From Allomuricauda sp. TY007 (GTDB lineage: Bacteria; Bacteroidota; Bacteroidia; Flavobacteriales; Flavobacteriaceae), in the NCBI RefSeq assembly GCF_010468565.1, contig NZ_WUEG01000011.1, positions 62,001-126,000 on the forward strand: a stretch of DNA of 64,000 nt, in the 5' to 3' direction. Below, one piece after another: positions 17,713 through 26,978 of the stretch. Position 1 is the stretch's first letter, and each line of letters starts with the position of its first letter. A model generated the notes under the pieces. It was not told the DNA's origin and searched no databases. It was given only the letters and a program-made list of their open reading frames with translations. The position numbers were made by a program, and so were the translations under genes.

Positions 17713-18909
17713 TTGGACAACACTTCTCGATCAACCAACAAAAAAGCACTTTTATCTCTTGCCATAGGCGGTTTTGGCATAGGCCTAACGGAATTCGTGA
17801 TTATGGGAATTCTTCCCAACATTGCTCAATCCATGGAAATTTCCATACCTAAAGCAGGACATTTTATCGCCATTTACGCCTTGGGCGTGGTAATCGGTGC
17901 CCCTGTAATGGCTCGAATCACAAACAACTTAAACCCTAAAAAAACTTTGTTGTTCTTGATGTTATGGTTTACGGTTTTCAATACCTTATCCGCATTTTCC
18001 GGCAACTATTGGGTTATGATGTTCTTTCGGTTTTTATCCGGAATGCCGCATGGAGCCTTTTTTGGTATTGGTGCCGTAGTATCGGGATATTTGGCCAAAC
18101 CGGGCAAAGCGGCCCAAGCCATGGCCATTATGTTTTCCGGATTGACCATTGCCAATATTTTAGGGGTGCCTTTGGGTACTTATATTGGACAGGAATTACA
18201 TTGGAGCTATTCGTTTATGTTAGTGGGCGTTGCAGGTATTGCCACTTTATCCAGCCTTTATTTTTGGATGCCCAAAGAGGACTTGGAAGAAGTTGATGAC
18301 CCAGGTGCCAAAAGCGCATCACCTGCTTTAAAAAACAAAAAACTATGGGCCTTGATTGCTTTGACCACTGTGGGTACTGGTGGCTTTTTTGCTTGGTACA
18401 GCTACATCGCCCCTTTAGTGATCTCTGTAACAAAACTGCCCGAAGCAAACGTAGGATACGTGATGATCGTGGCTGGGCTGGGAATGTTTTTTGGCAATTT
18501 TTTGGGAGCAAGAATGGTGGAAACATTCAACCCGGTGAAGTCGGTGGTCATTAGCATGCTATCCATGACGGTCATCTTGATTCTCAACGCGCTTTTTGCC
18601 AGCAATGGTATTGCCATATTTGTCTTAAGCTTTTTTGTTGGGGTCATTACGTTTACCATCGCAGCTCCTATCCAAATTGCCATTATAAAAGCCGCAAAGG
18701 GTGCAGAAAAATTAGGCTCTTCCATGAACCAGAGTGCATTCAACATGGGAAATGCCTCAGGGGCCTATTTTGGTGGGCTACCCATGGTATTTGGACTGGG
18801 GGTTAACTACGCCAGTGTAGTCGGGGGTATTTTAGCTTGCATTGGAGCCTGTATCGGAATTGCAATCCTATACCAGAAAAAGAAGAAAAAAGAACCCGTA
18901 CATTCTTAA
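17713..18909 (+). CDS. MFS transporter, sugar-efflux/AraJ-like
   Basis: About 398 residues with twelve predicted membrane segments. The first half carries GGFGIGLTEFVIMGILPNIA and the loop 2-3 region LNPKKTLLF, resembling the AraJ/YdhP-type DHA1 exporters. The start is not ATG: the frame opens at TTG 17692, but that codon is part of the promoter, so TTG 17713 (giving LDNTSRSTNKKALLSLAIGG) is preferred. It is the last gene before the GH16 enzyme, with 91 bases between. The substrate is unknown; an export role for sugars or drugs is the family norm. Confidence 0.87.
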   Translation: MDNTSRSTNKKALLSLAIGGFGIGLTEFVIMGILPNIAQSMEISIPKAGHFIAIYALGVVIGAPVMARITNNLNPKKTLLFLMLWFTVFNTLSAFSGNYWVMMFFRFLSGMPHGAFFGIGAVVSGYLAKPGKAAQAMAIMFSGLTIANILGVPLGTYIGQELHWSYSFMLVGVAGIATLSSLYFWMPKEDLEEVDDPGAKSASPALKNKKLWALIALTTVGTGGFFAWYSYIAPLVISVTKLPEANVGYVMIVAGLGMFFGNFLGARMVETFNPVKSVVISMLSMTVILILNALFASNGIAIFVLSFFVGVITFTIAAPIQIAIIKAAKGAEKLGSSMNQSAFNMGNASGAYFGGLPMVFGLGVNYASVVGGILACIGACIGIAILYQKKKKKEPVHS

Positions 18910-19000
18910 TAAGGGGTCTATCGCTTTCTTTCCCTAACACAAAACTCTTTATAATTCCTTATTGTTTACTAGCTTTAGCTAATCATTAAAATTTTAGCTT

Positions 19001-19828
19001 TTGAGAACGCTGGTCTTATTGTTGATTTTTATCGGGATGATCAATCCAAATACCAATTTCGAGCACAAAAAACAGGATAGTAGATTTGCCACACTTGTTT
19101 TTTCTGATGAATTTGATAACGAAGGTAGGCCAGATGACCAAAAATGGCATCATCAGGTTATTCCCCCGAACAATGGTAGCTGGCATAATGATGAACTACA
19201 ACACTATACGGACAGGCCAGAAAACTCCTTTGTGAACGATGGTTCCTTAAAAATAAAGGCCATCAAAGAACAATATTCGTACAACGGAAGTACAAAAGAA
19301 TATACTTCCGCTAGATTGAATACAAAATTTGCCTTCACCTACGGCCGGGTAGAGGTACGAGCCAAACTTCCAAGCAATGCAGGTACTTGGCCCGCTATTT
19401 GGACGTTGGGTGCCAATGTAAACGAAACTGGAAATTATTTCGGGAATCAATACGGCAGCGTGGGCTGGCCACTTTGCGGTGAAATAGATATTATGGAACA
19501 AACCGGTTGGGACAAGAGCAGTACCATATCCCATTTTCATTGGGGTGACCTAAATACCGAGGAATATATGGATACGGGAGGCGAAACGACTGTTGCCAAT
19601 GCATCCTCCGAATATCATATCTATACTATGGAATGGGATAGTGAAAGTATTAAGACCTATGTTGACGATACCTTGGTTTTTGAATTGCCCAACACCAATA
19701 ACAAACCTTATAATCACGAACATTATTTGATTCTGAACACTGCCATAGGCGGGAATCTAGGTGGTGATGTACCAAGCGATTTTACAGAAGATACCTTTGA
19801 AATTGATTATGTAAGAATATACCAGTAA
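19001..19828 (+). CDS. Secreted glycoside hydrolase family 16 (probable beta-1,3-glucanase)
   Basis: 275 residues. The start appears to be TTG at 19001, which gives a signal peptide (RTLVLLLIFIGMINP); the next ATG would remove it. The GH16 catalytic motif GEIDIMEQ is at 160-167, with E161 as expected nucleophile and E166 as acid/base. Other GH16 marks are LVFSDEFD (32-39), NDELQHYT (63-70) and WPAIWTLG (130-137). This pattern fits laminarinase-like enzymes that cut beta-1,3-glucans. No type IX C-terminal sorting domain or lipobox is seen, so the product is likely periplasmic or exported otherwise. It could serve algal laminarin use. Confidence 0.92.
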   Translation: MRTLVLLLIFIGMINPNTNFEHKKQDSRFATLVFSDEFDNEGRPDDQKWHHQVIPPNNGSWHNDELQHYTDRPENSFVNDGSLKIKAIKEQYSYNGSTKEYTSARLNTKFAFTYGRVEVRAKLPSNAGTWPAIWTLGANVNETGNYFGNQYGSVGWPLCGEIDIMEQTGWDKSSTISHFHWGDLNTEEYMDTGGETTVANASSEYHIYTMEWDSESIKTYVDDTLVFELPNTNNKPYNHEHYLILNTAIGGNLGGDVPSDFTEDTFEIDYVRIYQ

Positions 19829-19869
19829 TGCCTTAAAAATTGGTAAAGAGAGTTAGACCTTCGGCTTTT

Positions 19870-20052
19870 TTATTGCTCAAGTTCCTTAATATCAAAAAAA
19901 ACAAGCTCCTGATTATTAAATTTCGCTGTGGCTTCTATTGGGTTGCAGCACACTTCACAATCTTCTACATAGGTTTGATGCGGCACCGAACTATCCAAAA
20001 GAAAGGATATTTCTTCCCAACAGTATGGACATTGGAAAAAATGTTCGTACAT
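19870..20052 (-). CDS. CPXCG-motif cysteine-rich small protein
   Basis: 60 residues with two Cys pairs, CPYC (8-11) and CEVC (32-35), spaced as in a zinc ribbon. The pattern fits the Cys_rich_CPXCG family (CPxCG-like first knuckle, here CPYCW). It is cytoplasmic by sequence and presumably binds zinc; no function is known for the family. It starts 3 bases after the TolC gene stop, so it is the last gene of the efflux operon. Confidence 0.8.
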   Translation of the reverse strand: MYEHFFQCPYCWEEISFLLDSSVPHQTYVEDCEVCCNPIEATAKFNNQELVFFDIKELEQ

Positions 20053-20055
20053 CTT

Positions 20056-21381
20056 CTAAAAATCCACATTGAGCAACTGACCGCTAACTTGAAGCATTTG
20101 AAGTTCCGCCAATTTTGCATTGTATTTGGCCTGACTTTTGGCCAGTTCTGCATTTAACAAGTTCAACTGGGCCTGCCTAAATTCTATTGAGGTTATTTGC
20201 CCAAGTTTGTAGCGCTCATCGGTACGCTTAAAGTTGTTTTGGTTGGTCTGTAGGTTTTTCTCCTGAACCTCCAGTACGTACAGCGCATTGGTATAGCTGT
20301 CCCAAGCATTGCGAATATCTCTTTCCACCTCCAATTGTATCTGCTTTTTCGCTATCTCTTGGTTTTTATAGGCGATTTTGGCATTCTTTATCCCAGTTAT
20401 GGTGGTTCCGCCATCAAACAAATTCCATGTTAAGTTTATAGTTCCCGTAACCCCTGTAGAGGTATTTTGCAAAACAAAAGCCAATGGACTGTTGTTGTTG
20501 GACTCGTTCCAACCGTAAGTTCCTGTCAATCCAATAGTAGGCAAATAACCGCTTTTGGCTACCCGAATGTCGTTAAGGCCCATATTGATGTCCTTTTCCA
20601 CAATTTGAAGCCTTACGTTGTTCATTTGTGCCTCATTGTACATATTTTCCATTTGAAGTCCAGGAACAAAAGTTACTGTTGTATCCGTACCAAATTGGGC
20701 AGATAGATCACGGTTCAATATCAAATTCAAATCCCTCATGGTATTTCTGAGCTGTTGCTTGGAGTTCAATAGATTAATGCTATCTGTGTTGATATCCACT
20801 TCAGCATTCAATACATCCAATCCTGTATTCTGTCCATATTCAAATTGATATTGCGCCCTTTTTAATCTATCCTTCGAAATTTCCAACGCCTGCTCCAATG
20901 TTGCGGTATTTTCGGTAAGGCGGGCTGCTTCATAATATACTGTAAACAACTGTAAAATTGTGTTTTCAATGGTCTGCCTGACCTCCAACTCGGATTGTTC
21001 GGACCGTTCCTGAAAACTTTTGTAATTATAATACCTTCCCAATCCATCGAACAAAGTATAGTTTACATTAACCGCAGCACTATACCTTCTGGTTTCGGCC
21101 CCTTCTGCTGTACGGGTATCTCCATTGCCCAAAACCCCTTCGGAATTTTGTTTATCTATACTTCCGCTGGCATTTCCTGTTACCGATGGCAAATAACCAG
21201 AGTTAAGGATATCGGCATTGTTGTCATCTATCAATTTGGTATTACGGGCCACTTTGATATCCAGATTGTTTTCCAAAATCAAATCAATGGCTTCTTGTTT
21301 GGTGAGTATTTGATCTTGGGCGTTTGCCATTGGACCAAAAAACAACAAAATCAGGGATACGGTATAAAAAATGCTTTTCAT
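20056..21381 (-). CDS. TolC-family outer-membrane efflux protein
   Basis: 441 residues with a signal peptide (about 1-21, ending NAQ/A) and the long helical repeats of outer-membrane efflux proteins (two OEP domains). Its ATG overlaps the stop of the RND pump gene by one base (TAATG), indicating translational coupling. With the adaptor and pump upstream it completes a tripartite efflux system spanning both membranes. Confidence 0.95.
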   Translation of the reverse strand: MKSIFYTVSLILLFFGPMANAQDQILTKQEAIDLILENNLDIKVARNTKLIDDNNADILNSGYLPSVTGNASGSIDKQNSEGVLGNGDTRTAEGAETRRYSAAVNVNYTLFDGLGRYYNYKSFQERSEQSELEVRQTIENTILQLFTVYYEAARLTENTATLEQALEISKDRLKRAQYQFEYGQNTGLDVLNAEVDINTDSINLLNSKQQLRNTMRDLNLILNRDLSAQFGTDTTVTFVPGLQMENMYNEAQMNNVRLQIVEKDINMGLNDIRVAKSGYLPTIGLTGTYGWNESNNNSPLAFVLQNTSTGVTGTINLTWNLFDGGTTITGIKNAKIAYKNQEIAKKQIQLEVERDIRNAWDSYTNALYVLEVQEKNLQTNQNNFKRTDERYKLGQITSIEFRQAQLNLLNAELAKSQAKYNAKLAELQMLQVSGQLLNVDF

Positions 21382-24300
21382 TATGTGGTCTCTTCTTCTA
21401 CAACTTTTGAGGTTTCTTCTCCATTCTGAGAAGCGTTTTTACTATCGGTTCCATTTAAGGCAACGCCATCTGCTTCCATTTCCTCCTCTTCATGCTGCTC
21501 ACGAATGGCCCGTTCCACTTCTTCGGACGTAACCTCTTCCCCGGTCCACAACTTTTTGGCCGCAACCTTTACATTGTTTCCAAAGGAAAGCAGCAAGGGC
21601 AGCAGCAACAAAGTCAAAATAGTGGCAAAACCGATTCCGTAGGCAATGGAGATTGCCATTGGTTTTAAAAATTGGGCTTGACGGCTTTTCTCTAAAAGCA
21701 ATGGTGCCAAACCTGCAATTGTAGTAACCGAGGTAAGGAATATGGCCCTAAAGCGGGAGCGGCCTGCTTCATAAATGGCTTCGTTAAATTTCATCCCACT
21801 TCGAAGATTGATATTGAACTTACCAATTAGTACCAGTCCATCGTTTACCATAATTCCAATTAGTGCAATAATTCCCAACATAGAAAGAATGTTGATCGGG
21901 AATCCGTGCAGCCAGTGTCCCCAAGCCACAGCGGTCAAGCTAAATGGAACCATAAAAATCAACAGCAATGGTTGACTTATACTTCTAAACGTGAAAGCGA
22001 TGGTTATAAATATGAGGAAGATTACAATTGGCCCAACAAAACCAAGAGATCCAATCAATTTATTGGCCTCTCTGTTCTGCCCTTCGTAAGATGGGCTTAT
22101 TGATGGGTATTTGGCCAGAATTTCTGGCATTACCTCATTTCGTATCCACAGCATGGCATCGGTTCCACTTGTAGTTTCCGGGTCGGTCAAATCTGAAGAA
22201 ACCTGTATTTCCCTTCTACCTTCTAGGTGGTTGATGGCCACATCTCCCCTTTCAATGGTATAGCTTGCAATCTCTTTTAGGGGGATACGGTCTCCGCTGG
22301 GTGCCAAAATCCGCATTTCATCCAAATCTGAAATGGATGATCTGTTTTCTCTATCGTACCGGACCCAAACCCTAATTTCATCCTGACCTCGTTGAAAACG
22401 TTGTGCCTGTGCTCCAAAGAAGCCTCCTCTAACCTGATTCATCACAGTTCTAAGGTCCAGGCCGAGCAGGTATGCATTTTCTTTAAGTTCCAAACGTATT
22501 TCCTTGATTCCGGCCGGATCATTGTCCGTTACATCCTTAAGGTTCGCATTTTCTTCCATCGCTTGTTTAAGCTCTTCTTTTGCTGCCTTTAGCTCGGTAA
22601 TATTGTTGCCCAAAAGGGACACGGAAACAGGGTTTCCACCAAAATTACCTCCAGAACCATATATTAAACTCTCTACGCCAATAACAGGGCCTACCAGTTC
22701 TCGAAGCCTGGTAGTCACCATATCGGCGCGGATATCATCGGGGCGTTCTTCACCGGGTAGTAGGTTTATCTCTAATTCAGCAGAAGAAGAACCTGGTCCC
22801 AAGTTCTTTATCATATTCACAAAAAGCATCTTATCCATGCCTTGCAAATATTGATCAGTAAGTTCCTGATTTACAATGTGCGCTTTTTCCTGAATAAGGC
22901 TTATAATGGAATCCGTTACTTTTTCGTTTGTACCATTGGGCATGGTAAGCTCTATGGACACTTGATCACTTGCAATTCTTGGAAAGAATGAAGTACGGAT
23001 AACTCCTCCCCCAATGGAACCTAAAGTTAATGCCAAAGCCATAAAGAACAGGGCAAAGGTCAAAAACTTATAGTTCAACATAAAGCGAAGTGCAGGGCTG
23101 TACCAGTTATCCCTCATGTAGTTCATTAACCTATCGCCCATTTTATTGATAACCCTGAGTTTTGCAAAAACCTTTGCAACACCTGTTTTGGGTTCGGTGT
23201 TTTTAGGACGAAGGGCTTTGGAGTGTGCCAAGTGAGCTGGCAAAATAATCAATGCCTCTACCAAGGACACCACCAAGGTGAGAATTACAATCACGGATAC
23301 TTCGCTAAAGAATTCACCGATACGGCTATCCAAGAAAAGGAAAATGGAAAAGGCCAAAATTGTGGTGATTATCGCTGAAATAATGGGCGGTATCACTTCC
23401 ATGGTGCCATCCAAAGCGGCTTGTACCGGAGATTTCCCGTCTTCATAATGTTGATAGATGTTCTCTGCGATCACAATCCCATCATCTACCAAAATACCGA
23501 TAACGATAATCATCCCGAACAGGGAAAGAACGTTAATGGTAACATTGAACATGGGGGCAAAAACGAACATTCCCAAAAATGCGATGGGAAGTCCAAAGGC
23601 TACCCAAAATGCCAATCGGGTATTTAAAAAGAGGGATAAAAACACCAATACCAAAATCATCCCTACGATGGCATTCTCGGTTAAAAGTTGGGTACGTTGT
23701 GTTAAAGTAGTGGAACGGTCATCTATAACGTTCAACTGTACATTGGTATACTTTTCGTTGAATTCTTTAATGTACTGCCTAACTTTTTCTGCAGAGCCCA
23801 TTAAATCCTCTGTATTTGTACTGGTGATGGTTATATTAACTGCCAATTCTCCATTAAAATAGGATGCATTGGGAGTCTCTGAAAACCTGTCCCGTATCGT
23901 AGCTACATCTTTTAAGCGTATGGTACGGCCTGCTGCATCACCCCGAACTACAACATTGGAAAGCTCATCCCCGTAATAGGAGCGGTTGTTGGCACGTATT
24001 AGATATTCTTCGGTAGCGGTTTTAATATTACCTCCCGTTACCAAAATGTTTGCATTGGAAACGGCTTGTGCTACATCGGCAAAAGATAAATTATAGGCCA
24101 AGAGACTGTTCTCATCTACCGCAATCTCGATTTCTTCATCGGGATAGCCGGCTATTTGAATTTGAGAGATTCCATCAATAGCCCTAAGATCGTTTTCTAT
24201 TTGGCGGCCAATTTGTTTTAAGGTGGCCAAGGGAATATCCTTTCCGCTTACTGCAAAACTAATGGTGGGCCTAACCGGTTCTTGCTTGGCAACAATCAAA

Positions 24301-24674
24301 GGTTCCATGCCCGTAGGAAAGGTCGGTACCCTATCCACAGCATTTTTAACCTCTAACAACATAAAGTCTACATTCCTCTCTTTCTCAATCTCCACATTGA
24401 TTGTACCACTGTTTTCCCTTGATGTAGAGGTTACCCTTTCCACACCTTCAAGCCCCTTTAGGTTATCCTCAATTTTTAGGACGATACCTTCCTCGACTTC
24501 TTGTGGCGAAGCTCCTGGGTAAGCAATGGTAATTGTAATGTTACGTGCCTCGGTAAGAGGAAAAAAAGATGATTTTAAGGAAAGTATTCCCACAACCCCA
24601 AAAACAAAAAATGCCAAAATAAAGACATTCACTGCCATGTGGTATTTAATAAAATACGAGATGAGTTTTCTCAC
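21381..24674 (-). CDS. RND multidrug-type efflux pump (HAE1/AcrB-like)
   Basis: 1097 residues with the RND plan: an N-terminal membrane helix (about 14-32), a large periplasmic loop, helices 2-6, a second periplasmic loop, helices 8-12. Helix 4 carries the proton-relay pair in GILVDDGIVIAENI, corresponding to the two adjacent Asp of AcrB. A charged, low-complexity C-terminal tail of about 60 residues (REQHEEEEMEADG) extends past the last helix. The start codon is GTG. The gene lies 11 bases after the adaptor gene and overlaps tolC. The substrate cannot be deduced. Confidence 0.95.
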   Translation of the reverse strand: MRKLISYFIKYHMAVNVFILAFFVFGVVGILSLKSSFFPLTEARNITITIAYPGASPQEVEEGIVLKIEDNLKGLEGVERVTSTSRENSGTINVEIEKERNVDFMLLEVKNAVDRVPTFPTGMEPLIVAKQEPVRPTISFAVSGKDIPLATLKQIGRQIENDLRAIDGISQIQIAGYPDEEIEIAVDENSLLAYNLSFADVAQAVSNANILVTGGNIKTATEEYLIRANNRSYYGDELSNVVVRGDAAGRTIRLKDVATIRDRFSETPNASYFNGELAVNITITSTNTEDLMGSAEKVRQYIKEFNEKYTNVQLNVIDDRSTTLTQRTQLLTENAIVGMILVLVFLSLFLNTRLAFWVAFGLPIAFLGMFVFAPMFNVTINVLSLFGMIIVIGILVDDGIVIAENIYQHYEDGKSPVQAALDGTMEVIPPIISAIITTILAFSIFLFLDSRIGEFFSEVSVIVILTLVVSLVEALIILPAHLAHSKALRPKNTEPKTGVAKVFAKLRVINKMGDRLMNYMRDNWYSPALRFMLNYKFLTFALFFMALALTLGSIGGGVIRTSFFPRIASDQVSIELTMPNGTNEKVTDSIISLIQEKAHIVNQELTDQYLQGMDKMLFVNMIKNLGPGSSSAELEINLLPGEERPDDIRADMVTTRLRELVGPVIGVESLIYGSGGNFGGNPVSVSLLGNNITELKAAKEELKQAMEENANLKDVTDNDPAGIKEIRLELKENAYLLGLDLRTVMNQVRGGFFGAQAQRFQRGQDEIRVWVRYDRENRSSISDLDEMRILAPSGDRIPLKEIASYTIERGDVAINHLEGRREIQVSSDLTDPETTSGTDAMLWIRNEVMPEILAKYPSISPSYEGQNREANKLIGSLGFVGPIVIFLIFITIAFTFRSISQPLLLIFMVPFSLTAVAWGHWLHGFPINILSMLGIIALIGIMVNDGLVLIGKFNINLRSGMKFNEAIYEAGRSRFRAIFLTSVTTIAGLAPLLLEKSRQAQFLKPMAISIAYGIGFATILTLLLLPLLLSFGNNVKVAAKKLWTGEEVTSEEVERAIREQHEEEEMEADGVALNGTDSKNASQNGEETSKVVEEETT

Positions 24675-24685
24675 GGCTGGGGGAT

Positions 24686-25807
24686 TTAGGATTTACTTTC
24701 GTCAAACGTTTTAACCAACATACCTGCGTAGGCACCGGTAATGGGTTTTGCCACTATAACTTCTCCATCGGGAACGTTCTTAAGCACTACGGTTTTGTCC
24801 GTAAAAAAGATAGGCTTTACATCCATTAGGTCTAAAATGGAGTCCCTGACCACAAAAATCTGGTTGTTTTCCAACAACAAGGACCGACTGATTTCTATGG
24901 CATCTGGCTCTTCTTTTGCTTCTAGGTTGGCTTCAAGATACTGACCTTCTTTTAAATTATCGCCACTTACTTCAATGTAAACCGTTATGGTCTGGGAGTT
25001 TTGGTCCACTCGACTGTTCACACGGGTTACTTCGCCCATGTATGTCTGTGTTTTTTCAAGATTGGACAATTCCACTTTTCTACCCACACGCAAAAAGTCT
25101 CCGTAGGTCTTGCTAACGGAAACTTCGAGTTCGTACAGTCCGGTATCAATAAACTCTCCTAGTTTTTGTCCTGACCTGACCAATGTTCCCTCTGTGACCA
25201 AGGCTTCGGTCAACACTCCGGTAAAAGGAGCAGAAATGGTGTATTTGGACAGTCGCTGTTCCAAATTCTTTACGTTATAGTATGTAGTAATGATCTCTCT
25301 TCCGGTTATGAAGAATTTTTCTTTTTCTGAATCCATCTTGGGTAGCTCGGGAGTAGTTTTCTCCAAATCGAACTCATTGAGGTATTGCTGCCATTTTGGA
25401 TAAATCTCCGGGTAATCCAACCGTAAATCGGGCATTATGGACGTAAGCAAGTTATATAGATTGCTTTTGGCCGATTGCACGGTAGCGTAATACTCGTTTG
25501 CATCTATTTTTATAAGCGTTTGACCAGCCGAATATTGCTGTCCTGTTCGGAACAATTTGCTTCCTGACCTAAATACTCCTTGTACTTCGGAGTAAAGCTC
25601 TACACGTTTTTTGGCTATAAGGTTTCCATTGGCCGGTACCATTATGGGGATGGTCGTATTTTTTACCGTGTCCACAAAAACAGTCTTTACCACCTTTTGG
25701 GATGGAGGTCTTTTATTGTCCTTACTGCCAGCAATAAGGCCAGCAAAATATAAAGAGGCCAATATGATAATACCCCCGACAACTGCTGATATTATAAGCT
25801 TTCGCAT
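24686..25807 (-). CDS. RND efflux periplasmic adaptor (membrane fusion protein)
   Basis: 373 residues with one N-terminal membrane segment (about 7-27), a split lipoyl/barrel-sandwich domain (VELYSEVQGVF and APFTGVLTEALVTEGTLVRSGQKLGEF), a central helical hairpin and a beta-barrel domain. It bridges the inner-membrane pump and TolC channel encoded directly downstream. It is the first gene of a four-gene minus-strand operon. The start is ATG at 25807. Confidence 0.94.
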   Translation of the reverse strand: MRKLIISAVVGGIIILASLYFAGLIAGSKDNKRPPSQKVVKTVFVDTVKNTTIPIMVPANGNLIAKKRVELYSEVQGVFRSGSKLFRTGQQYSAGQTLIKIDANEYYATVQSAKSNLYNLLTSIMPDLRLDYPEIYPKWQQYLNEFDLEKTTPELPKMDSEKEKFFITGREIITTYYNVKNLEQRLSKYTISAPFTGVLTEALVTEGTLVRSGQKLGEFIDTGLYELEVSVSKTYGDFLRVGRKVELSNLEKTQTYMGEVTRVNSRVDQNSQTITVYIEVSGDNLKEGQYLEANLEAKEEPDAIEISRSLLLENNQIFVVRDSILDLMDVKPIFFTDKTVVLKNVPDGEVIVAKPITGAYAGMLVKTFDESKS

Positions 25808-25900
25808 TCGTTAGTTGGTTTAGTAGCTACAAATCTATCCCCTACTTTTTTTACAATGGTTAAATATTTCATAAAATGCATTTTTAACTGGGTCAAATGC

Positions 25901-25927
25901 AAAAAGGGGACCCCAAACGGCATCCCC
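25901..25927 (-). terminator. Terminator after the LRR gene
   Basis: On the minus strand GGGGATGCC-GTTT-GGGGTCCCC forms a stem (25906-25927) with one mismatch and one G-T pair, followed by T5. It lies 29 bases downstream of the leucine-rich-repeat gene stop. Confidence 0.75.
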
Positions 25928-25955
25928 AAACCAAACAAACTAAAGTAATAACTAA

Positions 25956-26843
25956 CTACTCGTTTTCGTTTTCATCCTCGAATTTGGTATCTGCCATTCG
26001 AGTACGGTCTCTTTGAATATCCATAAATTTTGGGTTCAATGACTTATCGTCGGTATCAAACACCAAAAACTGTTTCGTATCCATACCATGTAAGGCGTTG
26101 AAAGAGTTGAACCTATTATTTTGAAGTTGTAATATTTTTAAGTTTGCCAATTGGCCAAACTCTTTGGGAATTTCACCTCCCAATTGATTATTGGACAAAA
26201 CCAATTCCTTTAACTGGACCAAATTCCCAATTTCCCTTGGTATCTGACCTTCCAATTTATTTTCAAAAAGACCCAATGCCTCTAAGTTTGACAGGTTTCC
26301 AATGGATTCGGGTATTGTTCCCTTGAGATTGTTACTGGATAGGTTTAGCTCTTTTAACTTTTTAAGTTCCCCAAATGTTTCTGGAATAGGTCCGGTTAAA
26401 AAGTTGTTGAACATAGAGAATATCTCCAATTCCTTAAAATTGGCGACTTCTGTTGGGATACCACCCTTGATTCGGTTCATCTCAAAACGGAAAACCTTTA
26501 GTTTTTCCAACTTCACAATAGCTTTTGGGAGCACTCCGGTAATCTGATTGAAAGCCAGATTTAAATTGGAAAGATGTTTTAAATCACCTATGCTTTCTGG
26601 AAGTACGCCATTTAAATTGTTCATAAACAGTGTTAGGCCCACTACATGCCCATTATCGACCTTTACCCCCTTCCATGTGTCCACGGGTGCGGTCAAATCC
26701 CAAGAAACATTCCAATCTTCACCATTGGTGCTATTGTACAAATCTACCAATGCAGATTTTTCTTTGGGGGAAATCTGTCCATTGGCAAAAGATATGCCCA
26801 CAGAGAACATCAGATAAAAGAAAAAAATAGCAACTCGAATCAT
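25956..26843 (-). CDS. Secreted leucine-rich-repeat protein (plant-type LRR)
   Basis: 295 residues with a signal peptide (about 1-21). An LRR cap-like part contains DLYNSTNGEDW and W-rich flanks, as in plant LRR N-termini. About seven 24-residue repeats of the LxxLxLxxNxLxGxIPxxxGxL type follow (for example LKELNLSSNNLKGTIPESIGNL). The C-terminus is short, acidic and non-repetitive (DENENE) and is not a type IX sorting domain. Such proteins usually mediate binding; the partner is unknown. It stands alone between the efflux operon and the ABC-F gene. Confidence 0.88.
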   Translation of the reverse strand: MIRVAIFFFYLMFSVGISFANGQISPKEKSALVDLYNSTNGEDWNVSWDLTAPVDTWKGVKVDNGHVVGLTLFMNNLNGVLPESIGDLKHLSNLNLAFNQITGVLPKAIVKLEKLKVFRFEMNRIKGGIPTEVANFKELEIFSMFNNFLTGPIPETFGELKKLKELNLSSNNLKGTIPESIGNLSNLEALGLFENKLEGQIPREIGNLVQLKELVLSNNQLGGEIPKEFGQLANLKILQLQNNRFNSFNALHGMDTKQFLVFDTDDKSLNPKFMDIQRDRTRMADTKFEDENENE

Positions 26844-26978
26844 TAATTACTTATTAGATCACAACGAATTTACTTACAAAATACAATAAAGAAGAAATAA
26901 CTTACAAATATAATCGTCAAATACACTCCAATTTGTTGTGAACTGGGTAAAATTCGATGTAAAAGCTGAAATGTTTGG

